DNA of 39,396 nt, taken from assembly GCA_003559095.1 (NCBI GenBank), contig PWMW01000375.1:1-39396 (forward strand), written 5' to 3'. The position numbers and the translations under genes were made by a program. The stretch comes from Clostridiales bacterium. GTDB lineage: Bacteria > Bacillota > Limnochordia > Darwinibacteriales > B1SED10-159. The notes under the pieces were generated by a model. That model searched no databases. It was not told the DNA's origin and saw only the letters and a program-made list of their open reading frames with translations. Shown one piece after another: positions 15,013 to 23,583 of the stretch (position 1 is the first letter of the stretch; the number at the start of each line of letters is the position of its first letter).

Positions 15013-18000
15013 TCAGCGGCCCAGATAGGCAGTGAGGCGCTGTACTCTGCCTTCGCGGATGCGTTCGGCATACTCGCCGACGATGGCCGCAGCATCGATT
15101 CGCACTTCTTCTCCATCCTCCGCAACGAGCAGATAACCGCGGACGCCGACACCGTCCTCACCGTATGTGTTCTGACGGTCAGGATTTTCGTACGTGACCC
15201 GGCACCTTCCTAGAAAAGCAAACTCCACTCGTCCTTGATCATCGAAGAGCCAATGGGGAAGGGCTGGGTTCAGGCTCAGAGCCAACGTTCCATCAACAAC
15301 TTGGAATGGCCGGGCACCGGCGAACATCACGGTCCACATATGGAGAAACTCGGCGGTGGCACCACTTAACCGTGCCACAAAGCCTCGGCCATGCACGCTG
15401 GGATCGGGATTGGCGCTGCTGGCAATGAACGACGAATGCTCCAATGTACTGCGGCCATAGGTGTTTGGATCCAGGAAGGGCATCAGTACATGGAGAGCAT
15501 CCTGGTAGAACTGCTCATGGAGACCGGAGCGCAGGACCTCCAGCATATACTTGTATTCCATATGCGTGAACACCGATGCATGCTCCAGCCAGCCTGGTGT
15601 GAAAGCCGTGGCCCGCCCAAGCTCAAAGGGCTGATTTTCGAGACTACTGCCCACCTTGTACATCCGCAGTTTTTCATCGTACAGCTCGCTGCGGCGCACA
15701 GCCTGGTACAGCCTAACTGCGTCTTCCTTGGTGGCGACCTTCATGGCCCTTGTCGGTCCCTCAAGGTAGTGGGGCACCATGTGAGGTCGGAACTGCTTAA
15801 CGCGCACGGTAGCCAACCCTTGGTGGTTTCGCTTGGGCGAACCGTCGTCGTTGGTCCGTTCTTCATAATCCTCAGCGGTGAAGTAGAAGTACGTCGGGCA
15901 GAGTCCATCACCAAAGGCTTCGGCCCGCTGGACTCCAGCGGCCAGCTTAGCAAGGCTCTGCTCCAGGAAGTGCTGCAGCTCTTCTGGAGACATCTCCGTT
16001 TCCACTCCACTGAAACCATACTTGGCAGCTTCACGATACTGCTCCCGTGCCGCAGCCACCCGATCCCAGTAGGCGTGTTCCTTATGGTCATCGGCAGCTT
16101 GATTGTAAAGACGCAAGGCCTCGCTGACCTGAGCCAACAGCTGGGTCACTTCCTCCGGGAGCTGAATGGCGTGTTCAACCCTTAAGGAAATGAGGAACTG
16201 CAGCAGCCGTTGGAGCTCAAAGGTTTCTGGCATACTGGAGCCAAACAACCCAGGCAGGCCATTCAGGGAGTCGTTCCAGCCGGGTTTGTTAGCTTCCATC
16301 TCCACGCCCATGCCGGCAGGATCTAGGGTAGCGAATTTTGTAAGGGCCAGAATAACCAGCTTAGCATGGAGGTTGGTTTTGTAGAGCTCTCCCTTCCCGT
16401 GATGGGTGCGCGACCAGTAGGCGTCACCTTGGCGCTCGGCCAGCAGCCGCTGCTTCGCCTTATCAATAACGACAGCGCCATATTGCCGCACTTTGCCATC
16501 CACCAGGACATGCTTCGCGGAGCGGGGCAGCACCACATGGGGATTGTCGTAAAAGAGATACTTACGCTCACCAAAGAGCAGTTCGCGCTGTTTGTCTGGA
16601 TAAACGGCCAGGTAACTGTCAATAAGATCCATGTTATACGTCCAGTGATCCACCCAGTAACCTTCGCCGGGATCCGCCTGATAGTGCGGAGTCGCACGTT
16701 GCATGACTTCCGTCAGGAAACTGGCGGTATCCCCAGAGAGCGCAATCCCTTCGTCGTTGAGAAAATGCAGCAGACGACCGGGCGTAAATGGTTCGGCCAA
16801 GAAGTCCCGTACCTTTGCTTGATCAGGTTCAGCAACGTACTGGATCACCTCGATGCGGCTGTCGTCGCTTAAGGTGAAGTTCAGCCCTTTCACCACCAGC
16901 GGATTGTAGCCATCGGTTTGGATCAAGCTGACAAACATCTGCAGATTGGAGTCCTGCACATCCGGGTTGAAGAAAACATCACTGCGGCGATTTTGATTGA
17001 TATCACGGAAGTTCCCGTTGCCCTGGGAGTAGAAGGACGGCTCAATACTGAAGAAATTGTAGTCCCTTTCCAAGTCCCCGTGTTTGCGCGAGTAAACATG
17101 GTACACTCGATCCCCAGGGAAGATGATGGGTTGTCCACCCCGCAGCACATTATCCAGGTAGCTCTGCCGGCAGTAGGCATCGAACAAAGGCTTGCTGGTT
17201 CTCGTAGCGATGGTGTCTGTAAGTTCGGCTGTCAGCCGCTCAGCCGCTGCCTCTTTGGCCTCCAGGTAACTGGGATCCACGAGTTCGTCCACCCGTCCAT
17301 TGATCTCGGCAATGTCCCGGGTGTGTCCGAACATGCTGCACACCTGTACTTCCTCGTTCGGAGCTAAGCTGCCGCTGAGCCCGCTGAAGGCTGCAGGAAC
17401 TTTGTTGGTGGTCACCGGCTCCTGTTTCTGGAGCTCCGCCAGCGAAATCCTGTGGAAAATATCTGGGCGGCTGAAGGATGTGTTGTGGCCGAAGACGATG
17501 TCGCTGTCCACGATGGGGTCCAACAAGCGGGCCTGTCCCCCTGCAACTCCATAACTGACGAAAAAGTGGCCGCCATGGATCTGCTGCACTTCCGCCGTAT
17601 CGGCAATACTTCCCCGCACTTTGTAAAACGGAATGGAATGTTCTAGGTTGAACACGCCCATCCACGCCTTCAGCGTATTTCCAAGCTCTTTATACGGACC
17701 GTTGGGAATGCCGTAGGGCAGGATAGCCGGTAGTCCGTCGAGCATTTCCAAATCGATGGTTTCGACACCCTCGTTCTTGGCAGTGACTTCGCGAACCAAG
17801 GCCGCGAAGTTCTCGTTGGGAAGGGTGAAGTACTTCACTCGGACACTCACTGCCTGCGACCGGTTAATATAGTGCAGTTCTACGCTGTTGGGGCCAACTT
17901 CCAGGCGCTCCGCAACATCGTCGCCTTGGCCGCCGAACGAAAAGGGCTCTAGGTGCACTGCCCCGTCGCTGCGTTGGATCTTCAAGAATGTGCGAAAACC

Positions 18001-18225
18001 GCTGGTCGTAACAAGCTGGTAGGACTTATGGGCTGGATGAAATTCCAGAATGGCGCTGTCCTTATTCTCCACGCCAAAACTGGCAATAGCCTGTCCCCGA
18101 TTCACATAGAACACCCACATAGGAATTCCATCGACGCCGGCAATGCCCGGTAGAAAACTGCTGAACGTCCGGCTTTGGTTGTAGTCTTCGATGACGAATC
18201 TTCCCTGTTCGTTAAATGAATACAT
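15013..18225 (-). CDS. GH94-like glycoside phosphorylase (clan GH-Q, long type)
   Basis: A 1,070-residue cytoplasmic enzyme related to cellobiose and other beta-glucan phosphorylases, which split beta-glucosides with phosphate to give alpha-glucose 1-phosphate. Typical segments are FSSFLPGIAGVDGIPMWVF near the N-terminus, YWVDHWTYNMDLIDSYLAVY (D526 is a candidate catalytic acid) and WNDSLNGLPGLFGSS (W650-D652). Classical GH94 enzymes are ~800 residues; ~1,070 fits GH149/GH161-type beta-1,3-glucan phosphorylases better, but I cannot decide between them. The ATG is chosen because AGGTGA precedes it; an in-frame extension to 18345 has no such site and would overlap the upstream gene. It sits 113 nt downstream of the serine hydrolase gene. 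Confidence 0.85.
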   Translation of the reverse strand: MYSFNEQGRFVIEDYNQSRTFSSFLPGIAGVDGIPMWVFYVNRGQAIASFGVENKDSAILEFHPAHKSYQLVTTSGFRTFLKIQRSDGAVHLEPFSFGGQGDDVAERLEVGPNSVELHYINRSQAVSVRVKYFTLPNENFAALVREVTAKNEGVETIDLEMLDGLPAILPYGIPNGPYKELGNTLKAWMGVFNLEHSIPFYKVRGSIADTAEVQQIHGGHFFVSYGVAGGQARLLDPIVDSDIVFGHNTSFSRPDIFHRISLAELQKQEPVTTNKVPAAFSGLSGSLAPNEEVQVCSMFGHTRDIAEINGRVDELVDPSYLEAKEAAAERLTAELTDTIATRTSKPLFDAYCRQSYLDNVLRGGQPIIFPGDRVYHVYSRKHGDLERDYNFFSIEPSFYSQGNGNFRDINQNRRSDVFFNPDVQDSNLQMFVSLIQTDGYNPLVVKGLNFTLSDDSRIEVIQYVAEPDQAKVRDFLAEPFTPGRLLHFLNDEGIALSGDTASFLTEVMQRATPHYQADPGEGYWVDHWTYNMDLIDSYLAVYPDKQRELLFGERKYLFYDNPHVVLPRSAKHVLVDGKVRQYGAVVIDKAKQRLLAERQGDAYWSRTHHGKGELYKTNLHAKLVILALTKFATLDPAGMGVEMEANKPGWNDSLNGLPGLFGSSMPETFELQRLLQFLISLRVEHAIQLPEEVTQLLAQVSEALRLYNQAADDHKEHAYWDRVAAAREQYREAAKYGFSGVETEMSPEELQHFLEQSLAKLAAGVQRAEAFGDGLCPTYFYFTAEDYEERTNDDGSPKRNHQGLATVRVKQFRPHMVPHYLEGPTRAMKVATKEDAVRLYQAVRRSELYDEKLRMYKVGSSLENQPFELGRATAFTPGWLEHASVFTHMEYKYMLEVLRSGLHEQFYQDALHVLMPFLDPNTYGRSTLEHSSFIASSANPDPSVHGRGFVARLSGATAEFLHMWTVMFAGARPFQVVDGTLALSLNPALPHWLFDDQGRVEFAFLGRCRVTYENPDRQNTYGEDGVGVRGYLLVAEDGEEVRIDAAAIVGEYAERIREGRVQRLTAYLGR

Positions 18226-18338
18226 GATCTCACCTCGCATTGTTAGTTGGCCTCCGCCTGGTCTCTGCGCCACGGGCAGGTTCCACTCCCAGTAACTGGC
18301 TGCGGTGCCGTCTACCTCCAGCGGTAGCAGCTCTGCAG

Positions 18339-19409
18339 CTACCAACCATAGACAGCGCTGGCAGCAGCGAAAATCTCATAGAGCAGCGGCTTGCCTTGAT
18401 TGGCGTTCATCATAACAACCAAGCCCTGTCCCTTGTATTTATGGAAACGCATCAGAGATACATAACCCTCATTCTCCCCAGTGTGCCCGAACTGGACATT
18501 TTCGCCATGGCCTTTGATAAAACAGCCTAACCCTAACTGCTGGATCCCATCCCCCACTTCGATGGTGTGGGCTGTTTGGGGTGTGGTCATCATGTCTACC
18601 GTGTCCTGGGCCAAAAGACCGGCTTCGCCCTGGAGAATCCGCTGGAGCCGAAGGCCATATCCAGCTAACTCCACTGGATTCGACCACAGGCCTGCCGCTG
18701 CCTTTTCGGGCATGATATGGAAATCTCCGTCAATGACACGGTTATTGTCCGTGTGCCCGCAGGCATACGGCCCTGCTGGTTGGCCAAAGGTGCTGGACCG
18801 CATACCCATGGGCTCAAGAATATGTTCTTGCATGACCTCTGCACAGGAACGTCCGATCAGGTCCAGCAGGACCTTTTCAGCCACCACAAAACCGCCGCCG
18901 GAGTAGCGAACTTCAGTACCTGGCGCTGCCTCCTGCAGTATCGCTGCGGAGTTGGCAGGCGGTACTCCCTGCAGAATCGCCGCCATATCTGGCAGCGGTT
19001 CATCTCGTTTGTATCCTTGGAATCCGCCCACGGACAGTCCTCCGGTATGGCTCAATATCTGCCGCAGCGTAACTGCACAGGGCAGTCCATGGACATCTTT
19101 GATGGTCACATCCTGCAGGTAACGGTGGACGTCCGCGTCCAGGTCCAGCAAACCGTCTGCAGCCATCTTCAGCACCATGGCGGCGAAGACATTCTTGCTT
19201 ATGGACGCTGCTTGAAAGAGCGTTTTTGTGGTGATGGGCCGATCCTCACCGTGCTTTTCCGTGCCCGCTGCATAGGTCAAGTCAAGCCGAAAGTCATGGA
19301 CAACGGCCAAACTCAGCCCGGGCACGTGAAACTCGGTCAATCGCTCGGGAAGGGTCTTTCCTTGGTAAAACTCTCTGCTGTGCAGCAGTGCCTGCAGTTC
19401 TCTGCGCAT
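18339..19409 (-). CDS. Serine hydrolase, beta-lactamase (class C-like) family
   Basis: A 356-residue protein of the beta-lactamase/DD-peptidase/esterase family. The catalytic SxxK motif is S69-I-S-K72. A tyrosine motif (RYSGGG) replaces the usual YxN, and FGHTGENEGY near the C-terminus takes the place of KTG. No signal peptide is visible, so it is probably a cytoplasmic esterase, amidase or peptidase rather than a resistance enzyme. The ATG start is chosen for GAGGAG 7 nt upstream; the frame is open further upstream but without a ribosome binding site. It probably forms an operon with the phosphorylase gene and could remove acyl groups or act on glycoside substrates, which is inference. Confidence 0.87.
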   Translation of the reverse strand: MRRELQALLHSREFYQGKTLPERLTEFHVPGLSLAVVHDFRLDLTYAAGTEKHGEDRPITTKTLFQAASISKNVFAAMVLKMAADGLLDLDADVHRYLQDVTIKDVHGLPCAVTLRQILSHTGGLSVGGFQGYKRDEPLPDMAAILQGVPPANSAAILQEAAPGTEVRYSGGGFVVAEKVLLDLIGRSCAEVMQEHILEPMGMRSSTFGQPAGPYACGHTDNNRVIDGDFHIMPEKAAAGLWSNPVELAGYGLRLQRILQGEAGLLAQDTVDMMTTPQTAHTIEVGDGIQQLGLGCFIKGHGENVQFGHTGENEGYVSLMRFHKYKGQGLVVMMNANQGKPLLYEIFAAASAVYGW

Positions 19410-19814
19410 CTGTGTTCTCCTCACACACGGAACGCCAGCGGCCACCGGGCCAGTATGCTTGCCCCAAATGACCGCAGAGCGCTCCGCAATTTTATCCCGT
19501 CCAACCGGTTGGCGGCACCAGGGCAACTGTTGCCATCCACAAGGGTGCTCGCCAATGGGTGGCGCTTTGAGAGCACGCCAACGGTACTCCACGTAGATTG
19601 TATTACTCTTCCTGGCTTTGGAGTCCTGCCAGTCTCGAAAATCCATGGTCTGCCATCGTGAAACTCCACACGGGCCGTTAACGGAGGAAGGGCTGGCAGC
19701 GCTACGTCGTCTCGTGTCCCTTGCCGAGCCCCAATCTGAGGGCTGTAATCCACAGAGCCAGATTTCCCAGAGCACCAGCTAAGCGCGGTTCACCCAGGGG
19801 AACATCGGTTGTAC

Positions 19815-19860
19815 AAAAACCGACCTCCCAATGCCTTTCTTCCTTGGCATTGGGAGGTCG
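19815..19860 (-). terminator. Strong terminator, minus strand
   Basis: CGACCTCCCAATGCC (19821-19835) and GGCATTGGGAGGTCG (19846-19860) form a perfect 15-bp stem with a 10-nt loop. On the minus strand GTTTTTGTAC follows. The nearest upstream minus-strand gene, FGE paralogue 3, ends 414 nt earlier, so that transcript has a long 3' tail or an unrecognised RNA or gene lies between. Confidence 0.8.
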
Positions 19861-19933
19861 TCTGTGGAACTGTCTGTGTATCAACGCCCAGCCTTCTCTG
19901 TCTCAACGTCCCCAGCAGGCCTGCGGTACTGAA

Positions 19934-20221
19934 GTGTTTCCACGCGCCCAGTTAACGGCGCTGCAGGCGCGGCTGGCAACGCGCATGGATCGCGATGAAA
20001 CCGGTCTGCCAGGTGTTCACTGCGAAATTACATTGAAAGAGCAATTTCAGGAGTTTGTGGGCATTGAAGTCACTGCCAACGGGATCCCTCAGTTTCTGTT
20101 TGGCGTTCCCAGGCCACGCTTGCAGTGGACTCCTGGTACACCCTGCTCTGTCATAGCCGAGGATGCCAGCGGCACAGACGAAACAGTTAAAGCCAACGGC
20201 AGACAGAGTACACGCAGGTAA
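19934..20221 (+). CDS. Hypothetical small ORF with coding-like composition
   Basis: A 95-codon frame from a GTG (an internal ATG is at 19985). It reads protein-like: RAQLTALQARLATRMDRDE, then ITLKEQFQEFVGIEVTANG. Codons are rich in G at position one. There is no good ribosome binding site and I recognise no family. It is convergent with FGE paralogue 3, 52 bp away. It may be a small gene, a fragment, or chance. Confidence 0.25.
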   Translation: MFPRAQLTALQARLATRMDRDETGLPGVHCEITLKEQFQEFVGIEVTANGIPQFLFGVPRPRLQWTPGTPCSVIAEDASGTDETVKANGRQSTRR

Positions 20222-20273
20222 TTGGCAACAAAACAGCATTCAAGGCGAGACGTCGGTGGCAACCTTTGGCCTG

Positions 20274-21185
20274 CTACAACGCTGTTCTCACAAGACGGAT
20301 ACCGACGCTTTCGTAAGCCGTACCAGGAGCAACTTCGCGCGGTCGGCCTACCTGCAGGACGAACCGCAGGGCTGCGTCCCAAGCACCACCGCGAACTACT
20401 CGGTCAGAACCATCGGCGGTAAAGGTCCATTCCCACACATTGCCCGACATATCAAAGAGACCCAGGGCATTGGCTGCCTTCAAGCCCACATCCTTCGTGC
20501 TGTCCTCGTCGTACCATGCCACGGCATGAGTGGCTGTCGCATCTTGGTAGTTTGCAGTGGCGCCACTGGCATAGTTCCCCGGTGTCCAATACAGACCATC
20601 TCGGGCAATGGCACCGCTGGTGCTGTCATCGCCTTTGTATCGAGCCGCCAACTCCCATTCAGGGCTCGTAGGCAGCCGGAATCCATCAGCATTCTCTTGG
20701 ATAGCATTGTTGCAGGCTGTGACGTCGTTGGAATCCCGGATAACCTCTCCCCCATAGATGTACACAGGATCGTAGTCAAGTAGTTCGGAGAGAGCATTTG
20801 CCCAGACAATGCTGTCGCGCCAGTTGACCATAGTGACCGGCTCTTCACGCCTGGCGGTGGGTTCCTGACCCGTGCTGCCGTCACTCCCTTCGCGGCCAGC
20901 ATTGGCGAATGTGTAACCGTTCTGCAGGGCCCACTGGCGCACTGTGTACCACAACTCATAGGTGACTGGCGTCTCGCCGATATAGAAGGCACGATGGACA
21001 GTGGCCTCGCCGGCATCATTTTCACCCGTTGGGAACGTAGCCGCCGGCGCTAAGCCCATATCGAAACCGACTCCATTCACTGTGTGCAACGATGGAATCG
21101 GAGTACCGCCACGGCCGCCACCCAGGCAGGCGGCGAGTGTCAATGTGAGCAGCACCAACAGCAGAAGATAACCTCCCGTTCTCAT
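20274..21185 (-). CDS. FGE/SUMF1-domain lipoprotein (paralogue 3)
   Basis: A 303-residue lipoprotein. The signal peptide ends LTLAAC (lipidated Cys20) followed by LGGGRGG. Nearly the whole mature protein is an FGE/SUMF1 domain: FDMGLAPAATFPTGENDAG, RLPTSPEWELAARY, YWTPGNYASGATANY and GLFDMSGNVWEWTF. FGE catalytic cysteines are not visible. The C-terminal ~30 residues after RVVRGGAW differ almost completely from paralogues 1 and 2 before a shared GIRLVRT end. It is the simplest of the three, lacking the InlB-like and helical N-terminal modules. GGAGG lies 11 nt before the ATG. It is divergent from the Phd-Uma2 gene. Confidence 0.88.
   Translation of the reverse strand: MRTGGYLLLLVLLTLTLAACLGGGRGGTPIPSLHTVNGVGFDMGLAPAATFPTGENDAGEATVHRAFYIGETPVTYELWYTVRQWALQNGYTFANAGREGSDGSTGQEPTARREEPVTMVNWRDSIVWANALSELLDYDPVYIYGGEVIRDSNDVTACNNAIQENADGFRLPTSPEWELAARYKGDDSTSGAIARDGLYWTPGNYASGATANYQDATATHAVAWYDEDSTKDVGLKAANALGLFDMSGNVWEWTFTADGSDRVVRGGAWDAALRFVLQVGRPREVAPGTAYESVGIRLVRTAL
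20304..20381 (-). other. Variable C-terminal segment of FGE paralogue 3
   Basis: Twenty-six codons between RGGA and GIRLVRT. Only nine end in C, so the AAC-derived codon signature is weak here. At the protein level it still follows the same frame (QVG, then Pro five residues later, then G-x-R-x-V-R-T) with unrelated residues between. Confidence 0.3.
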
Positions 21186-21512
21186 GATTGCTCAGACCTC
21201 CTCGTTGTTTGGAATCTCTTGCGAACAAGAACCAACGCCGCGGAGACAAAACACCTCCATCGACGCTGGCCACAAACTACAAAGACAATCTGTTGGATTT
21301 CGGTGCGTCAAAGGACGATGGAAGCCCTTGCCCCGCATGGTATGTTGATCTCTTCGACACAACCCCCACATTACCTTTGCAATTTTCGTTTAATTATTTA
21401 TTATTTGCTAAATTCGAACATTTGGTCGGACACATCGGCGGTCAGCACCTTCACGTTTGTTTGACCTGACCAGCTGCCGCTGTTTCCCAATCCAGTTTGA
21501 CCGCACAAGAAC
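21186..21512. other. Divergent intergenic region
   Basis: Together with the adjoining promoter this separates FGE paralogue 3 from the Phd-Uma2 gene. It contains an AT-rich tract at about 21380-21425, likely promoter sequence for the lipoprotein gene, but no clear -35/-10 pair with good spacing. No gene seen. Confidence 0.3.
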
Positions 21513-21541
21513 TTGCGCGATATCGAACAGTATGCTATGAT
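21513..21541 (+). promoter_or_regulatory. Promoter of the Phd-Uma2 gene
   Basis: TATGAT (21536-21541) is a good -10. TTGCGC (21513-21518) is a weak -35 at exactly 17-bp spacing. The predicted start site, near 21548, falls inside the palindrome ATCGTACGAT, so an operator-bound protein would block initiation. Confidence 0.5.
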
Positions 21542-21571
21542 AATCGTACGATATTAATTTTTGATCGTACG
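21541..21571. promoter_or_regulatory. Operator of the Phd-Uma2 gene (two GTAC-centred sites)
   Basis: A perfect palindrome, ATCGTACGAT, is at 21543-21552. A second copy of ATCGTACG at 21564-21571 is offset by 21 bp, two helical turns. The sites cover the predicted transcription start and abut the GGGGTGA ribosome binding site. Phd/YefM antitoxins repress their own promoters by binding paired palindromes, so autoregulation by the N-terminal Phd domain of this gene is likely. A close match occurs upstream of the lipoprotein gene at 38285. Confidence 0.6.
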
Positions 21572-21581
21572 GGGTGATACT

Positions 21582-22343
21582 ATGACAAAGGAACGAACGC
21601 CGAAACAACTCATTACTGCCACGGAGCTCAAGCAAAATCTGGGCCATTATCTGGACTTCGTCATAGACAACAACGAGGTCGTTATCACGAAGAACGGCAA
21701 GAAAGCCGTGCGCTTAGCCCCTTACCTTACCGATTATGATCGTTACTATGCCATCAAGGAGAAGAGCCCCGATTACCAGTACGGCGGCAAGAAGGTGTCC
21801 TACGAAGAGTTCATGGAGATCTACGAGAACAGTGATCTCCGGATGGAGCTGATTAACGGCGAGATTGTCCTGCTGAGTTCTCCCAGCGCCTTCCATCAAG
21901 AAATCTCGGGTAACCTTTTTGTTATGCTGCGGGAGTATCTGCGGGGTAAAAAGTGCAAAGTGTTCTACGCGCCCTTTGACGTGCATTTCTACAAGGAAGG
22001 GTTCCGTGACCCCGATGTGATGCAGCCGGATCTGCTCGTCGCCTGTGACACCGAGGAGAACGTTAATGAAAAGGGACGCTACATGGGCACGCCCACTTTA
22101 GTAATGGAAATCCTTTCTCCAAGCACACGTTCCAAAGATATGGTAGATAAGTTGAATACTGTGATGCTCTCTGGAGTCCAAGAGTTTTGGATCGTCGATC
22201 CCGAAAAGTCATTGATCATTGTCTATGGGTTCAAGGACAACGGCATCGACGCCTATATGGTTCACACCCAGGGAGATACAGTGCATTCGTACGCCCTCGA
22301 GGGGCTTTTAGTGCCTGTATCCGCCGTGTTTGAGTCTGTTTGA
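21582..22343 (+). CDS. Phd/YefM-type antitoxin domain fused to Uma2 family nuclease
   Basis: A 253-residue fusion. Residues 1-~55 match the Phd/YefM antitoxin DNA-binding domain (TATELKQNLGHYLDFVID, then EVVITKNGKKAVRLAP). Residues ~72-250 form a Uma2 (DUF820) PD-(D/E)XK nuclease-like domain with E89 in MELINGEI, PD150 in MQPDLLV, E176 in VMEILSPST and K190. The catalytic residues appear intact. The ATG is chosen for GGGGTGA just upstream; an in-frame start at 21561 overlaps the operator. No separate toxin gene is present, so the antitoxin-like and nuclease modules are in one chain. A DNA-targeting or autoregulatory role is inference. Confidence 0.85.
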   Translation: MTKERTPKQLITATELKQNLGHYLDFVIDNNEVVITKNGKKAVRLAPYLTDYDRYYAIKEKSPDYQYGGKKVSYEEFMEIYENSDLRMELINGEIVLLSSPSAFHQEISGNLFVMLREYLRGKKCKVFYAPFDVHFYKEGFRDPDVMQPDLLVACDTEENVNEKGRYMGTPTLVMEILSPSTRSKDMVDKLNTVMLSGVQEFWIVDPEKSLIIVYGFKDNGIDAYMVHTQGDTVHSYALEGLLVPVSAVFESV

Positions 22344-22410
22344 CGTTTGCTGACCGCTGCCAGCATTCGCTGCTATCGCTAGATGGTGTCTGATGATTCA
22401 ATGCCCAAAC

Positions 22411-22452
22411 AAAGAAACACGGCCAGTCAGCATAGCCGCTGACTGGCCGTGT
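22411..22452 (-). terminator. Terminator after the GDPD gene
   Basis: ACACGGCCAGTCAGC (22417-22431) and GCTGACTGGCCGTGT (22438-22452) form a perfect 15-bp stem with a 6-nt loop. On the minus strand TTTCTTTGTTTGG follows. It ends the minus-strand transcript carrying the GDPD gene and also lies just beyond the convergent Phd-Uma2 stop. Confidence 0.8.
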
Positions 22453-22481
22453 CAATCACGAACCTCTTGCCAAAGCAGTTG

Positions 22482-23450
22482 TTACTGCGCGTACACAGGA
22501 CCAATACGATCGATTCGGTTGGTCCAAATGCCGCCCCTGAAGTTGGACGGTAGCAGCTCGAGATCTTCGACTGTATCAAAGCCTTCGGCCCAACGGCCGT
22601 CCCCAAGCACAATGAAAACCTGGGTATCAACGGCTGCCATCCGTTGGACAAAACGATGGGGCCAACCCCACAAAAAGCGTGCATAGGGCAATGGCAGGAT
22701 GAGCAGGGTGTTCCGGAGAGCTTCGGGCACATAGCCTGTCCAGCCCACAAGAATATAGGGAAGTAAGCCATCCTTCATCGTAGACGTTGACATCACTGGC
22801 AGCTCGGGCAGCTCGCTCTGCAGAACGCGAATAGGTTTGTCTCCCCCGTAGACTGATAAACCGGCCAATCGTGCTTCCGGCAGGGTCTTGAGGTACGCAG
22901 CCAGCTGATAGCCTTCAGCTTCATCGTTGCTCTTGATATGAATCAGAAACTGCTCAGAAGGGAAGCGCGTCAGCACTTCGTTAAGGGAAGGCATGAGGCC
23001 CACACCCTGGCCCCGAAACGGATATGTATGCCCATAATCAGCCGTATAGCCATAACCCACATCGAGGGCCTGCAGTTCAGCCAACGTATGCTCGCCAGTG
23101 ACGCCGTGCGCTTCCGTGCGATGTTCAAGAATCCAGTCATGAAAGACGGCGAAGTGCCCATCGTTGGTTCGATGAATATCCAGTTCCACAATGTCCGCGC
23201 CGGCCGCAAAGGCCGCCTCCATGGACGGTATGGTGTTTTCCAGATAGGGATGTTCAGGTTCATGAATGCGCGCCGCCGTATTGGTTTCACCAGTAATTCC
23301 ATACATGTAAAATGTCTGGCCGAGACCTCGGTGAGCAAGCAGCAGCGGCCCGTCCAGCGAAGAGGTTCGCAACAGCGAACTATTGTTAACATAGACGAAA
23401 GCAAGCAGGATCCCAACCGCCAGCAAAACAGTGATTTTCCTACTCTTCAC
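22482..23450 (-). CDS. Membrane-anchored glycerophosphodiester phosphodiesterase family protein
   Basis: A 322-residue GDPD-family enzyme, which hydrolyses glycerophosphodiesters to glycerol 3-phosphate and an alcohol. One N-terminal membrane segment (about 6-21) makes it an extracytoplasmic anchored protein. Signature residues are H40-R41 (LLAHRGLGQ), E71-N72 (YLENTIP), E89/D91 (VELDIHRT) and H104-D105 (AVFHDW). The GTG start is chosen because AGGGGGGG precedes it at short spacing; an upstream in-frame extension lacks one. It follows two same-strand genes of unknown function (gap 133 bp) and ends at a strong terminator, so it may be last in a three-gene unit. Confidence 0.88.
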   Translation of the reverse strand: MKSRKITVLLAVGILLAFVYVNNSSLLRTSSLDGPLLLAHRGLGQTFYMYGITGETNTAARIHEPEHPYLENTIPSMEAAFAAGADIVELDIHRTNDGHFAVFHDWILEHRTEAHGVTGEHTLAELQALDVGYGYTADYGHTYPFRGQGVGLMPSLNEVLTRFPSEQFLIHIKSNDEAEGYQLAAYLKTLPEARLAGLSVYGGDKPIRVLQSELPELPVMSTSTMKDGLLPYILVGWTGYVPEALRNTLLILPLPYARFLWGWPHRFVQRMAAVDTQVFIVLGDGRWAEGFDTVEDLELLPSNFRGGIWTNRIDRIGPVYAQ

Positions 23451-23583
23451 GGGAACCCCCCCTAGAATGTCACCCAAGAACCGTCGACCAACCCCAAGCA
23501 CGTCCAATCTTCAGACTCGTCCCAGCACCGGAACGGAGTTCTAGCATCCACAGCCAGTCTGTTCTATTTTTATAGCAGGCCAA

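Noticed and set aside
15013-18345. Longer N-terminus of the phosphorylase, starting at 18345.
   Set aside because: The extension has no ribosome binding site, overlaps the upstream stop and is not phosphorylase-like; the start at 18225 has AGGTGA.
9035-21185. Catalytic formylglycine-generating enzyme (sulfatase activation) for the three FGE-domain genes.
   Set aside because: The FGE active-site cysteines are not seen, the proteins are exported, and no sulfatase is nearby.
9035-21185. A complete DGR within the window.
   Set aside because: No reverse transcriptase gene and no adenine-rich template repeat could be found on either strand, so only target-like genes are claimed.
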